Assembly: GCA_005779395.1 (NCBI GenBank)
Contig: SXJP01000033.1
Coordinates: 62,001 to 126,000 of the forward strand
Source of the DNA: Actinomycetota bacterium
GTDB lineage: Bacteria; Actinomycetota; Acidimicrobiia; IMCC26256; PALSA-610
DNA: 64,000 nucleotides
Reading direction: 5' to 3'
Shown here: positions 8,174-16,442 of the stretch, piece by piece
Layout: the number at the start of each line of letters is the position of its first letter
How positions within the stretch are numbered: the first letter of the stretch is position 1
The notes under the pieces: model-generated
The model's input: only the letters and a program-made list of their open reading frames with translations
Database searches by the model: none
What the model was told of the DNA's origin: nothing
Translations under genes and position numbers: made by a program

Positions 8174-8962
8174 ATGGTGATGGAACTGTTCAGAGTCGAC
8201 GGCAAGGTTGCACTTGTTACTGGAGCAGGTCGCGGTATCGGTGCAGCGACTGCGCGCGTGCTCGCAGAGGCTGGCGCCGACGTAGCTATTAGTAGCCGCA
8301 CAGAAGTCGAACTCGAGGAAGTCGCTGACGCCGTGCGCTCACACGGCCGACGAGCCTTCGTGTTTCCTGCCGACATCTCTGAGACTGATCAGATTGAGGC
8401 ATTCTGCGCCGCAACCTGTGCTGAATTCGGCGGCATCGATATCGTCGTAAACAACGCTGGCGGTACTGCTCCGCGGCCGTTCACGGCTACAAGTGCTGGC
8501 TATCTCGAACGCGCATTCCACTTCAACGTAACTACTGCCTTTGTTATGACTAAGGCAGCGCTTCCTTCAATGCTCGAACGTGGCGGCGGGTCTGTTGTCA
8601 ATATTTCGAGCGCAATCGGGCGCCTACGCGATAGAGGTTTTGTTGCATACGGGACCGCGAAGGCCGCTATGAGTCACATGACTCGACTGACGGCGGCAGA
8701 CCTAGCGCCGAAGGTTCGCGTAAATGGCATCGCTGTTGGATCGACTGCAACGAGTGCCCTAGAGACGGTGCTCACCAACGAAGCCCTCCATTCGGAGATG
8801 ATCGCCCGCACTCCATTGCGTCGACTCGGTTCCCCGGAAGACATCGCGATGGGCGTGCTCTATCTCGCTAGCGATGCAGCGGGCTGGATAACAGGCAAGA
8901 TCATTGACATCGACGGCGGACTCGAAGAAGCAAACCTCGACCTGAATCTCCCAGACGTATGA
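8174..8962 (+). CDS. SDR family oxidoreductase (FabG/glucose dehydrogenase-like)
   Basis: The 262-residue classical SDR has TGAGRGIGAA in the cofactor loop, VVNNAGG, catalytic Ser in NISSAIGR, YGTAKAA for Tyr/Lys, and IDGGLEEANLDL at the C-terminus. The R in ISSRTE after strand 2 suggests NADP. ATG at 8174 was chosen because AGGGGG (8162-8167) sits 6 bases upstream. The next gene starts inside the stop (ATGA), so the pair is co-translated. Substrate is unknown. Confidence 0.85.
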   Translation: MVMELFRVDGKVALVTGAGRGIGAATARVLAEAGADVAISSRTEVELEEVADAVRSHGRRAFVFPADISETDQIEAFCAATCAEFGGIDIVVNNAGGTAPRPFTATSAGYLERAFHFNVTTAFVMTKAALPSMLERGGGSVVNISSAIGRLRDRGFVAYGTAKAAMSHMTRLTAADLAPKVRVNGIAVGSTATSALETVLTNEALHSEMIARTPLRRLGSPEDIAMGVLYLASDAAGWITGKIIDIDGGLEEANLDLNLPDV

Positions 8963-9399
8963 GCGCCAACGAGGAACGCAACAAGCGGATCGCTGCGAGT
9001 TTTTGGGCGACTCTGTACAGCCGTGACTTCGTGGCTGTCGGAGAGTTCATGGCAGTACACGGCGAGTACACCGACGTATTCACTCCAGACGAAGACGTAG
9101 CGATCGGTGGATCGCAGGTCTCAGCACGGCTGCGCCTGGGTCTCGAACCCCTCTCGGCCATCTACCACCACCCCAAGCACATGGTCGCCGAAGGCAACAT
9201 GGTCATGTTCGAACACGCCGAAGAATGGCATTGGCATACAGGCGAGACCTGCACTGTTCGGTTCGTTTCTGTCCAAGAGTTCGACGCTCAAGGCAAGATC
9301 GTGCGTTGGCACGATTACCCGGACCTGCAACTACTTCTCTCGACAGCCCCTGAGTGGTGGATGGAGCACATCATGGCTGGCTACCAGAGCGGTGCCTGA
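8959..9399 (+). CDS. SnoaL-like / limonene-epoxide-hydrolase-fold protein
   Basis: This 146-residue cytosolic cone-shaped alpha+beta barrel protein has the family pattern FWATLYSRDF at the start, EHAEEWHW in the middle and VQEFDAQGKIVRWHDYPD near the end. Members are polyketide cyclases, ketosteroid-isomerase relatives or epoxide hydrolases; which applies here cannot be told. It overlaps the SDR upstream by 4 bases and mutM downstream by 8. The SDR is the likely functional partner. The mutM overlap may just reflect compact packing. Confidence 0.75.
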   Translation: MSANEERNKRIAASFWATLYSRDFVAVGEFMAVHGEYTDVFTPDEDVAIGGSQVSARLRLGLEPLSAIYHHPKHMVAEGNMVMFEHAEEWHWHTGETCTVRFVSVQEFDAQGKIVRWHDYPDLQLLLSTAPEWWMEHIMAGYQSGA

Positions 9400-10198
9400 A
9401 CTACCTGAAGTAGAAACCATCAGGCGCCAACTAGAACCAGCACTAATTGGTCGCCTCGTGGTTGATGCATGGACATTCGGCACGCCGAAGTTCGCTGCGG
9501 CCTGTGACATCATCGGTGCACACATAGATGCAGTTGGTCGTCGCGGCAAGTACCTCATCTGCGATCTCGACGACGACCGCCAACTAGTGATCCATCTGGG
9601 CATGACAGGAGTGCTGCGAATTTCTTCGGGCACCGCGGAACGAGACCCACATCTGCGCGCGAGTTGGACGCTCGACGATTCAACAGTTGTCGAGTTCTCA
9701 GATACGCGCAGATTCGGTCGCATCGCTGTCGTTCCGACTGGCAATTACCGAACACTCGCGACTCTCAACGCGATCGGGCCAGAACCACTTTCCGACGATT
9801 TCAACGTGGTTGATTTTCATCGATCGCTAAACAGCAGTAACCGCTCCATAAAAACTCAATTGCTATCGCAAAGACCTGTCGCTGGAATTGGCAACATCTA
9901 CGCGGATGAGGCCTTGTGGCGAGCGCGCGTTCACCCGTCATCGCGCAGAATTGGTCGCCCAGCTACGCATCGTTTGCACGCGGCGATACGCGATGTACTC
10001 GCAGAGTCGATCGGCAGGCGAGGTACAACATTGCGCGACTACAGAACCTTCAGCGGAGATCGCGGTGCGAATCAGAACTCTCTTCAGGTGTATGGCCGCA
10101 GCGGCGAACCATGTGACAAATGCGGAACTGAATTGCGGGCGTTCACCCTCGACGCACGGACAACGACTTACTGCCCGCGTTGCCAGAAGCGGTCTTAG
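9392..10198 (+). CDS. mutM: Formamidopyrimidine-DNA glycosylase (Fpg/MutM)
   Basis: Starting at GTG 9392 gives 268 residues beginning (M)PELPEVETIRR. After Met removal this leaves Pro1, the Schiff-base nucleophile, and Glu2. The conserved lysine lies in GRRGKYLI, GIGNIYADEALW forms part of the H2TH region, and the C-terminus is a CDKC...CPRC zinc finger of exact C-x2-C-x16-C-x2-C spacing. It excises 8-oxoguanine and formamidopyrimidines and nicks by beta,delta-elimination. The frame is open further upstream, but the required N-terminal proline fixes the start. The gene overlaps the SnoaL-like gene by 8 bases and the convergent PPOX gene by 4. Confidence 0.93.
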   Translation: MPELPEVETIRRQLEPALIGRLVVDAWTFGTPKFAAACDIIGAHIDAVGRRGKYLICDLDDDRQLVIHLGMTGVLRISSGTAERDPHLRASWTLDDSTVVEFSDTRRFGRIAVVPTGNYRTLATLNAIGPEPLSDDFNVVDFHRSLNSSNRSIKTQLLSQRPVAGIGNIYADEALWRARVHPSSRRIGRPATHRLHAAIRDVLAESIGRRGTTLRDYRTFSGDRGANQNSLQVYGRSGEPCDKCGTELRAFTLDARTTTYCPRCQKRS

Positions 10199-10680
10199 TG
10201 AGTCGGTGGCAAGCCAAGCTTTGAGTGGTCCCAAGTAACTGTGCGGTCAACGTGAAGTTTTACGACGTAGCGCTTGTTGAGCATGATCTCAACGAATGGC
10301 CGGAGTTCTTCTGTATAGGGAGCGTTGTATCGTTCGAACACGGAGACGCCTAGCTCCCAGATTCGGTCTGGCTCTTCTACGATCTCGCCCTGGCCAACGA
10401 GTGTTACGCCACGCAGATCTTCGTAGTATTCGCCGTCTTCGATCATCACTGTGAGATTCGGGTTCCGGCGCAGGTTCAGAATCTTCTGGCTCTTGGTCTT
10501 CGTTTCGAAAGCCAGAGCACCTTCGAGGTATCCGTACCACATAGCTACAGCATGGATGCTTCCGTCGGGGTTGATCGTGCACATGGATGCTGTCCTGCGA
10601 CCCGACAGGTACTCCGCGACTTCGTCGTCTGACATCTTGATGCTGGCGCGCTGATTCTTTCCGCCAAATGCTTCGGTCAT
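10195..10680 (-). CDS. PPOX-class split-barrel flavin/F420-binding protein
   Basis: The 161-residue protein starts MTEAFGGKNQRASIKMSDD, with GGGAG-like purines (GGGAG) about 9 bases before the ATG. SGRRTASMCTINPDGSIHAVAMWY and ETKTKSQKILNLRRNPN are the flavin/F420-binding strands of the pyridoxamine-5'-phosphate-oxidase-like superfamily; the K..NL.RNP pattern is common in actinobacterial F420-linked members. It probably binds FMN or F420 and reduces or carries a small ligand; the substrate is not deducible. It lies upstream of nothing on its own strand and converges on mutM. Confidence 0.75.
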   Translation of the reverse strand: MTEAFGGKNQRASIKMSDDEVAEYLSGRRTASMCTINPDGSIHAVAMWYGYLEGALAFETKTKSQKILNLRRNPNLTVMIEDGEYYEDLRGVTLVGQGEIVEEPDRIWELGVSVFERYNAPYTEELRPFVEIMLNKRYVVKLHVDRTVTWDHSKLGLPPTH

Positions 10681-10723
10681 TGTGAATCTCCCTGTGACGA
10701 TGTGACTTTGGGCTTTGCGATGG

Positions 10724-11533
10724 CTACTTGCCTGTGAAGTTTGGCTGACGACCCTCGACAAAGGCCGCTGCGGCTTCCCCGAAGTCCGCGCTGCGGAGAC
10801 AATCGAGTTGCACTGTCGCCGCAGCGGTCATACCAACTGCTGTCGGCTCTCCCCAACCATCGCGAATTGCACGCTTGGCTCCTCGAATCGCGAGCGGAGG
10901 ACGGCGCAACGCGAGTTGAACGTATTCGTCAACAGCCTTGTCGAGTTCGTCGCGAGCAACGACCTTGTTTGCGATACCGAGACGTAAAAGATCTTCGCCG
11001 CGCCACTTATCGCCACGCAACATGTGCTCGAGTGCAGCACTCGGTCCGATGAGACGTGGCAACCACACGGTGCCGCCAAGGTCTGGCATCAGACCCCAGT
11101 TCATTTCGAGCAGCCCCATCTGCACATCGTCGGCACAAACCCGTACATCGCAAGCCAACGCAAGTTGCATGCCAGCACCGAACGCGTGGCCCTGAACCCG
11201 GGCGATAGTTAGAAATGGCGCTGTCTCGAGCCACTCGAATCCGGCTTGCAATGCCCGAACTCCTTCGACCGGATCGGACTTCGAAACGACACCGTCGCCA
11301 GACCCACCAGAAGTGAACGTAGTGATGTCTATTCCTGCCGAAAAGCTCCTACCCTCGCCAGCAACTACGAGCGCGCGAATCGATGAATCGGCGCAAAGTT
11401 CTGCTCCACGCTTCGCCAAGTAAAGCCACATCGCTGGCGTCTGCGCGTTCAGTTTGTCTGCGCGAGTGAGCGTTACGGTCACGATGTCGCCGTCGCGCTC
11501 AATACTGATATCTGGGTTCTCGGACTTGGTCAT
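10724..11533 (-). CDS. Enoyl-CoA hydratase/isomerase family protein (crotonase)
   Basis: The 269-residue protein starts MTKSENPDISIERDGD. The oxyanion-hole segment GRSFSAGIDITTF and the core HAFGAGMQLALACDVRV are visible. LLEMNWGLMPDLGGT carries an acidic residue at the hydratase Glu position and an Asp before GG, a pattern often found in dienoyl-CoA isomerases, so isomerase activity is possible. The upstream extension overlaps the divergent GNAT gene, so the ATG at 11533 is preferred; TATGCG lies 12 bases before it and there is no Shine-Dalgarno sequence, consistent with a leaderless message. Confidence 0.85.
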   Translation of the reverse strand: MTKSENPDISIERDGDIVTVTLTRADKLNAQTPAMWLYLAKRGAELCADSSIRALVVAGEGRSFSAGIDITTFTSGGSGDGVVSKSDPVEGVRALQAGFEWLETAPFLTIARVQGHAFGAGMQLALACDVRVCADDVQMGLLEMNWGLMPDLGGTVWLPRLIGPSAALEHMLRGDKWRGEDLLRLGIANKVVARDELDKAVDEYVQLALRRPPLAIRGAKRAIRDGWGEPTAVGMTAAATVQLDCLRSADFGEAAAAFVEGRQPNFTGK

Positions 11534-11561
11534 GCGCCATGTTCGCATACCCTCGCAAACA

Positions 11562-12326
11562 ATGGTCGAAAAGACAGACAAACCTTTCGAAGTGCGGCTA
11601 GTCGAGTCTCCCGCCGATATTCGGGCACTAGCCGCAGTCTTTTCGCGCGTCTGGGCGGACAACGAAACATTCCTCTATCCACCAGAAGTACTGCGAGCTA
11701 TCAGTTTTGCAGGTGGATATGTCGCCGGGGCCTACAAGAATGGCGAACCGGTCGCAGCTTCATTCGGTTTTCGTGGCCGTCACCTCGGGGCGCACGTGTT
11801 GCACTCCCACGCCACTGGCGTGGTCCCCGGGTCAGAACACAGCGGGATTGGAATGGCTCTAAAGGAACATCAGCGCAAGTGGGCTGCGGACAACGACCTC
11901 TCCGCAATCACTTGGACGTTCGATCCGCTTATCCGCCGCAACGGGTACTTCAATCTCGGCAAGCTTGGAGCACGAGCTGTGGGGTACTTCGAAAACTTTT
12001 ATGGCGATCTCCCTGATGACATCAATGCCAATGATGAGACCGACCGGTGCATTGCTACATGGCCGACTTCGGAACCAATCCTGGTGCCTCCGAAACGAGG
12101 GTTCGTCGTGCTAGATGCAGACGGAGTTACATGCGCCGCGCCAGGAGAGGATTTGGTTCGCAACATTCACACGCCGAACGACATCTTGGATCTGAGGGCG
12201 AACGACGCAGAAGAGGCGCTCAGATGGCGCTTCGCAATGCGCGTTGCTTTCGATTCCGCAATGAGCGACGGGTTCATCGCTACGAGTTGCACGAGAGACG
12301 GCATCTACACGCTGGAGCGCAGATGA
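11562..12326 (+). CDS. GNAT-like acetyltransferase (COG3375 type)
   Basis: The 254-residue protein starts MVEKTDKPFEVRLVESPAD. The N-terminal half is GNAT-like (AGAYKNGEPVAASFGFRG, GVVPGSEHSGIGMALKEHQRKWA, ITWTFDPLIRRNGYFNLGKLGA), and the C-terminal half is a second alpha/beta unit. This is the predicted acetyltransferase family that usually neighbours an enolase-superfamily N-acylamino-acid racemase/OSB synthase, as here, where the stop overlaps the next ATG. It may acylate the amino acid that the neighbour racemises, an inference from context. It shares a 28-base divergent promoter region with the crotonase gene. Confidence 0.75.
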   Translation: MVEKTDKPFEVRLVESPADIRALAAVFSRVWADNETFLYPPEVLRAISFAGGYVAGAYKNGEPVAASFGFRGRHLGAHVLHSHATGVVPGSEHSGIGMALKEHQRKWAADNDLSAITWTFDPLIRRNGYFNLGKLGARAVGYFENFYGDLPDDINANDETDRCIATWPTSEPILVPPKRGFVVLDADGVTCAAPGEDLVRNIHTPNDILDLRANDAEEALRWRFAMRVAFDSAMSDGFIATSCTRDGIYTLERR

Positions 12327-13429
12327 AAATCGAGGCAATCGAATTACTTCGTGTCGAGATCCCGCTCGTCTCGCCATTCAGAACCAGTTACGGCGTCGAT
12401 ACAGTTCGCGACGCGCTCCTCGTTCGAGTCGTCGGCTCGGATGCTGAAGGCTGGGGTGAGTGCGTCGCTGATCGCGAACCTCTGTACTCCGCAGAGTGGG
12501 TAGACGGCGCTGCTGAAGTCATCACCCGCTTCTTGTTGCCCCGCGTGTTCGCCGACAACCATGTTTGCGACGTTGCGTCTGTATCCGCGAAGCTCGCCGA
12601 TGTTGAGGGCCACCCAATGGCGAAGGGTGCCGTCGAAATGGCGATACTCGACGCAGAACTTAGAACGACCGGCGTGTCGTTCGCCGAGCACCTCGGGGCC
12701 ACGAAAGGAGCCGTCGCGTGTGGCGTATCGATCGGCATCCAAGACGATCTCGACCGACTGCTCACATCAGTGGCTGGCTATCTCGACGCTGGCTATATGA
12801 GAGTGAAACTGAAAATTGAACCAGGCCGCGACATCGAATCCGTGCGAACGGTCAGAACTACTTTCGGCGATGATCTGATGCTCCAGGTCGATGCGAACGC
12901 TGCGTATTCACGTGCGGACACGGCAATACTTCGCCAACTCGACGAGTTCAACCTGTCGCTCATCGAACAGCCACTCGCACCAGACGACCTTCTCGGCCAC
13001 GCTCTGCTCGCAAAGCAGATAGCGACGCCGATTTGTCTCGATGAGTCGATCACTTCGGCTCGCGGCGCAGCCGATGCCATAGCACTTGGAGCGTGTTCCA
13101 TCGTCAACATCAAAGCGGGTCGAGTCGGCGGCTACCTAGAAGCCGTGCGCGTCCACGATGCTTGCGCATCCGTCGGCGTCCCTGTGTGGTGTGGTGGCAT
13201 GCTCGAAACGGGCCTCGGTCGTGCGGCCAACGTCGCGCTAGCAGCCCTACCCAACTTCTTGTTACCAGGCGACACTTCTGCCTCGGCAAGATACTTCACG
13301 GAAGACTTGACCGAACCGTTCGTACTCGACAATGGCCACCTTCGGGTACCAACTGGCCCAGGTCTTGGAGTGGCGCCACTTACAGACAGGCTCGCCAAGT
13401 TCACGACAAGTCGAACTCGAATTTTCTGA
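12323..13429 (+). CDS. Enolase-superfamily N-acylamino acid racemase / o-succinylbenzoate synthase
   Basis: The 368-residue protein starts MKIEAIELLRVEIPL. The muconate-lactonizing subgroup hallmarks are present: catalytic Lys pair in RVKLKIEPG, metal ligands in QVDANAAYS, IEQPL and CLDES, and the second base in NIKAGRVGG. The enzyme abstracts an alpha-proton from carboxylate substrates. OSB synthase (menC) and N-succinylamino acid racemase cannot be told apart by eye. The coupled GNAT partner favours the racemase role. A UbiA prenyltransferase elsewhere in the window is compatible with menaquinone synthesis, but no other men gene is present. Confidence 0.82.
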   Translation: MKIEAIELLRVEIPLVSPFRTSYGVDTVRDALLVRVVGSDAEGWGECVADREPLYSAEWVDGAAEVITRFLLPRVFADNHVCDVASVSAKLADVEGHPMAKGAVEMAILDAELRTTGVSFAEHLGATKGAVACGVSIGIQDDLDRLLTSVAGYLDAGYMRVKLKIEPGRDIESVRTVRTTFGDDLMLQVDANAAYSRADTAILRQLDEFNLSLIEQPLAPDDLLGHALLAKQIATPICLDESITSARGAADAIALGACSIVNIKAGRVGGYLEAVRVHDACASVGVPVWCGGMLETGLGRAANVALAALPNFLLPGDTSASARYFTEDLTEPFVLDNGHLRVPTGPGLGVAPLTDRLAKFTTSRTRIF

Positions 13430-13441
13430 ACCGCCAGAGCG

Positions 13442-14614
13442 TCAGACAAATGAAGTGGCGCGAGTTAGTCCGCGGTCTGGGAAGTCGCCGGTGATCATTG
13501 GCTGACAGTTCCCGTATCCAGTTCCGCCACCTACCGGGTCGTCGACCACCACGAACGTGTCGCGCAACTGATGGAGCTCGCGAAACACTGATTCGTCAGT
13601 GCAATCGCCGATGCGTTCCCCATCGAGGTGGAACGCGCCACGCCACTCACCGTGATGATGCCCCTTGTACCCGAAATAGAGTCCGGCGCCGAGATGAAAG
13701 CCTGTGTCGGTAGGCACAGAGAACGTGAGCGGCCGATCAGAACCGTCGAGCATCTTGCAATGCGCAACGCCACCATGCAGCCGACGCGTGCGTTGGTCAT
13801 AATTGAAATCAAGTTCGATGTCTACGAACTCTTCGAAGCGACCGTCGGCGTGCTCGACGCCGCCAGCGAGCGACTTACGAACAAGTTTACCGCCAAAATA
13901 AACGTACTGCGGGTGCAAGAACAGTCCGTAGCGAGTTCCGTCAGGGCGCACACAAGAAATCGGGCACCAAATCATCGAGAACTCAACACTGTCGAGAAAA
14001 GAGTCGGGCTGGAGGTCGGTTGGTTCGGCGCCGACTCCGTAGCGAACACCCCAGCTGTGGTCACGGGTGCTCACCCAGTCAGCGCCATTGACCTCCTCGG
14101 TAACTCCGTCGATCTGCACCCAACCAGAAACCGCAAGTCCAGTCTGGTGGTATCGAATGAGGTCTGCTGAGACATGACTGTGAAGCGGGTTGCGCATATG
14201 CGTGCGCTCTTCCATGTGGCACGGCACGACACTCTCGAAAATCCATTCGAAGGAAACCGGAACAATGTCGTTGTCTGCTAGAGCGAAACGCACGCGGTGA
14301 AGCGGTTCGAGAACTTCGTATTGGATCGGACCAATAGTCGTGAGGTCCGTGTCGGGCCATAGAGCCCGGCTCGAACGCACTGTTAGTTGTTCTTTGCCGC
14401 GACTCACTCCTGCGTAGGCATCCATGACATTGCGGTTCGGGTACTTGCCGAGACCGAACGCAAGCTGAATACTCCCATCAGTCCTAGCAGCCATCGCGCA
14501 CACCTTCTCAGTGAACCCGCGGTCAGTCGTGCCGACCGACGCGAAAGTCTCGGACACCTGGTGGTGCAACATTTCATCGGCTGAGATGAGTGGCCCGACG
14601 GGATTATTAGCCAT
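13442..14614 (-). CDS. Uncharacterised beta-rich protein, paralogue of the 15.2 kb gene
   Basis: The 390-residue soluble protein starts MANNPVGPLISADEM and has no signal peptide. It shares blocks with the 388-residue protein at 15223: YPNRNVMDAYAGV, IGPIQYEVLEPLHRVRF and the tight motif STRDHSWGVR. It is rich in beta strands, with TRDxSWGVR central, which recalls the lipocalin-like AttH/CrtC hydratase fold. Similar actinobacterial proteins are, as far as I recall, annotated only as domains of unknown function. It lies 9 bases after the Fae-like gene on the same strand, so the two are probably one operon. Function is unknown. Confidence 0.75.
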   Translation of the reverse strand: MANNPVGPLISADEMLHHQVSETFASVGTTDRGFTEKVCAMAARTDGSIQLAFGLGKYPNRNVMDAYAGVSRGKEQLTVRSSRALWPDTDLTTIGPIQYEVLEPLHRVRFALADNDIVPVSFEWIFESVVPCHMEERTHMRNPLHSHVSADLIRYHQTGLAVSGWVQIDGVTEEVNGADWVSTRDHSWGVRYGVGAEPTDLQPDSFLDSVEFSMIWCPISCVRPDGTRYGLFLHPQYVYFGGKLVRKSLAGGVEHADGRFEEFVDIELDFNYDQRTRRLHGGVAHCKMLDGSDRPLTFSVPTDTGFHLGAGLYFGYKGHHHGEWRGAFHLDGERIGDCTDESVFRELHQLRDTFVVVDDPVGGGTGYGNCQPMITGDFPDRGLTRATSFV

Positions 14615-14623
14615 GAGATTTCT

Positions 14624-15139
14624 CTACCCTCGCAATAATTCGAAATGGGGATTCCACGGAGTACCGCGGGCAGCAAGTACGCCTTCGATGTGCGGGAGAC
14701 CTTGCTCTCCAAACTCAAGCGCCATTCGGGTAGCGGCACGGAAGTTCAAGAACACAGCTTCTTCGTCTCTAGCCGCAGGGTCGATCCAGATCGAGGCGAC
14801 CAGCAATAGTTCGGTCACCAAATGCGCCGGAATCACTCCATCGGCCACAGCGTCGGAGACTCCCGAAGCGACGCCAGCCTGCGCTGCGCCACGAATTAGG
14901 CGCTCGTCGCGCGACGACTCAATCGCGACTTGGTTTACCAACAATGTCGGTGGCTGTACAGGCATCCCGGGCTGGACCACGGCGACGATGCCAACGTGGC
15001 CCTCCCGCGGAGATGCGAGCGCATTCGACCATGCTATTGCGAGGGGTCCGTGTCGCCGACCGAGAACGGTGTTGATGCTCACAAGATCGTCGCCGATTCC
15101 AGCGTGGCCCTCACCGATTTGGAGTATTTCAGCGAACAT
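14624..15139 (-). CDS. Formaldehyde-activating enzyme (Fae) family protein lacking the conserved histidine
   Basis: The 171-residue protein has Fae length and fold pattern: GEGHAGIGDDLVSINTVLG near the start, VAVVQPGMPVQPPTLLVNQV in the middle (Fae: the PxxPxxPxTLxxNxV block), AAQAGVASGVSDAVADGVIP, and a long last helix. Classical Fae joins formaldehyde to tetrahydromethanopterin. The histidine that follows the GDGNEV segment in characterised Fae is serine here (S21). The activity may therefore differ, as in Fae-like paralogues of unknown role. ATG at 15139 was chosen; TAGGTT lies 8 nt upstream and there is no Shine-Dalgarno, suggesting a leaderless message. No other methanopterin gene is seen nearby. 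Confidence 0.8.
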   Translation of the reverse strand: MFAEILQIGEGHAGIGDDLVSINTVLGRRHGPLAIAWSNALASPREGHVGIVAVVQPGMPVQPPTLLVNQVAIESSRDERLIRGAAQAGVASGVSDAVADGVIPAHLVTELLLVASIWIDPAARDEEAVFLNFRAATRMALEFGEQGLPHIEGVLAARGTPWNPHFELLRG

Positions 15140-15222
15140 GAAGACGGAACCTAACAAGGTATGTGCACCCAATGCACGCCGAGCATGTGCGAGCAGCACC
15201 CTTGATCTCCTACGGTGCAACA

Positions 15223-16389
15223 ATGCAAAACTACAAATCTTCACTTTCGTCGTGGGATGACTTCCCAGTACATCAAACAGCAGAGACCATCCGGCACGCT
15301 GCGACAAGCGACAGAAACTTTTACGACCGCTACTACTTCAACCTGCATTCGAGCAGCGACGAGTTATTCATGGTGATGGGACTCGGCACTTATCCGAACC
15401 TAGGAGTGATGGATGCGTTCTGCTGCGTGCGACGCAACGACTACCAGCATGTCGTTCGTAGTTCGAAAGTTCTCGATGATCGGATGAACACGAGCGTGGG
15501 GCCGATCCGCGTAGAGGTGATTGAACCTCTCAAGAAAGTTCGATTCATTTGCGATCCGTCGAGCCCGGTCGGTGCCGCTACAGATGGCTCGGACCTTGAG
15601 ATCGCCGCTGACCTCGTCTGGGAAGGATCCATCCCTGCCTATGAAGAACCGCGCCAGTACGTCCGAAAGCACGGCAGAGTCATGTTCGACACGATGCGTT
15701 TCGCGCAAACTGGAAGCTGGTCTGGAACGATCGAAGTTGCTGGCGAAAAGATGACGGCAACGCCCGACCGCTTCGGCGGAACTCGTGACCGCAGTTGGGG
15801 TGTTCGCCCGCACGGCGAGCCAGAGCACCCTGGTATTCGTGAGGGCGAAGGTCAACTCACAGGCATGTGGAACTACGACCCAATGCAGTTCTCTGATCAT
15901 TCGATCCTCTACATGCTCAATGAAGAGGCCAACGGCGAACGCGTTCTAGAGGAAGCCGTCCGCATTTGGAGCGACCCCGAACGCGGAGTTGAGTACCTAG
16001 GTCGCCCCGATTACGAGCACACAATGCTGGCCGGCACACGCATGGTGACACACTCCGTGTTGCGTTTCCCAGAAGCTCCAGAAGGACTCCTCGAGGTCGA
16101 CGTAGAGCCGCTGCTCGCGTCTTACATCGCTATTGGTACTGGATACGGCATCGAAGACGACTGGCGTCACGGCATGTACCAGGGGCCGCTCGCAGTGCAG
16201 GGTCGTGCATTCAAAATGGCGGACATCGAACCCTTCGGGCACTTCACAATCGTCGATCAGGTCGCACGTTTCACGCAATCCGTCAACGGCACCGCGACTG
16301 GCATCGTCGGTTACGGCCTGCACGAGCACGCGTTTCTTGGACCATTCCCGAAGTACGGCATGCACGGCCCCCACGACGGCGCTAGCTGA
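15223..16389 (+). CDS. Uncharacterised beta-rich protein, paralogue of the 13.4 kb gene
   Basis: The 388-residue soluble protein starts MQNYKSSLSSWDDF. Shared blocks with the divergent paralogue are YPNLGVMDAFCCV, VGPIRVEVIEPLKKVRF and GTRDRSWGVR. Both begin with a short region ending in a hydrophobic strand (LFMVMGLGTYPN). Tryptophan- and glycine-rich strands dominate and no enzyme motif is recognised. TACGGT at 15211-15216 lies 6 nt before the ATG, consistent with a leaderless start. An amidohydrolase gene follows after 53 bases on the same strand. A lipocalin or CrtC-like hydratase fold is a guess. Confidence 0.75.
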   Translation: MQNYKSSLSSWDDFPVHQTAETIRHAATSDRNFYDRYYFNLHSSSDELFMVMGLGTYPNLGVMDAFCCVRRNDYQHVVRSSKVLDDRMNTSVGPIRVEVIEPLKKVRFICDPSSPVGAATDGSDLEIAADLVWEGSIPAYEEPRQYVRKHGRVMFDTMRFAQTGSWSGTIEVAGEKMTATPDRFGGTRDRSWGVRPHGEPEHPGIREGEGQLTGMWNYDPMQFSDHSILYMLNEEANGERVLEEAVRIWSDPERGVEYLGRPDYEHTMLAGTRMVTHSVLRFPEAPEGLLEVDVEPLLASYIAIGTGYGIEDDWRHGMYQGPLAVQGRAFKMADIEPFGHFTIVDQVARFTQSVNGTATGIVGYGLHEHAFLGPFPKYGMHGPHDGAS

Positions 16390-16442
16390 CCCTAGAGTTT
16401 CCCGACGCGGGGACGCACCTACTCACGAGGAGTTCGCACGAC

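Noticed and set aside
12323..13429. Firm naming as menC
   Set aside because: Racemase and OSB synthase share all visible motifs. The GNAT neighbour favours the racemase, and there are no other men genes in the window.
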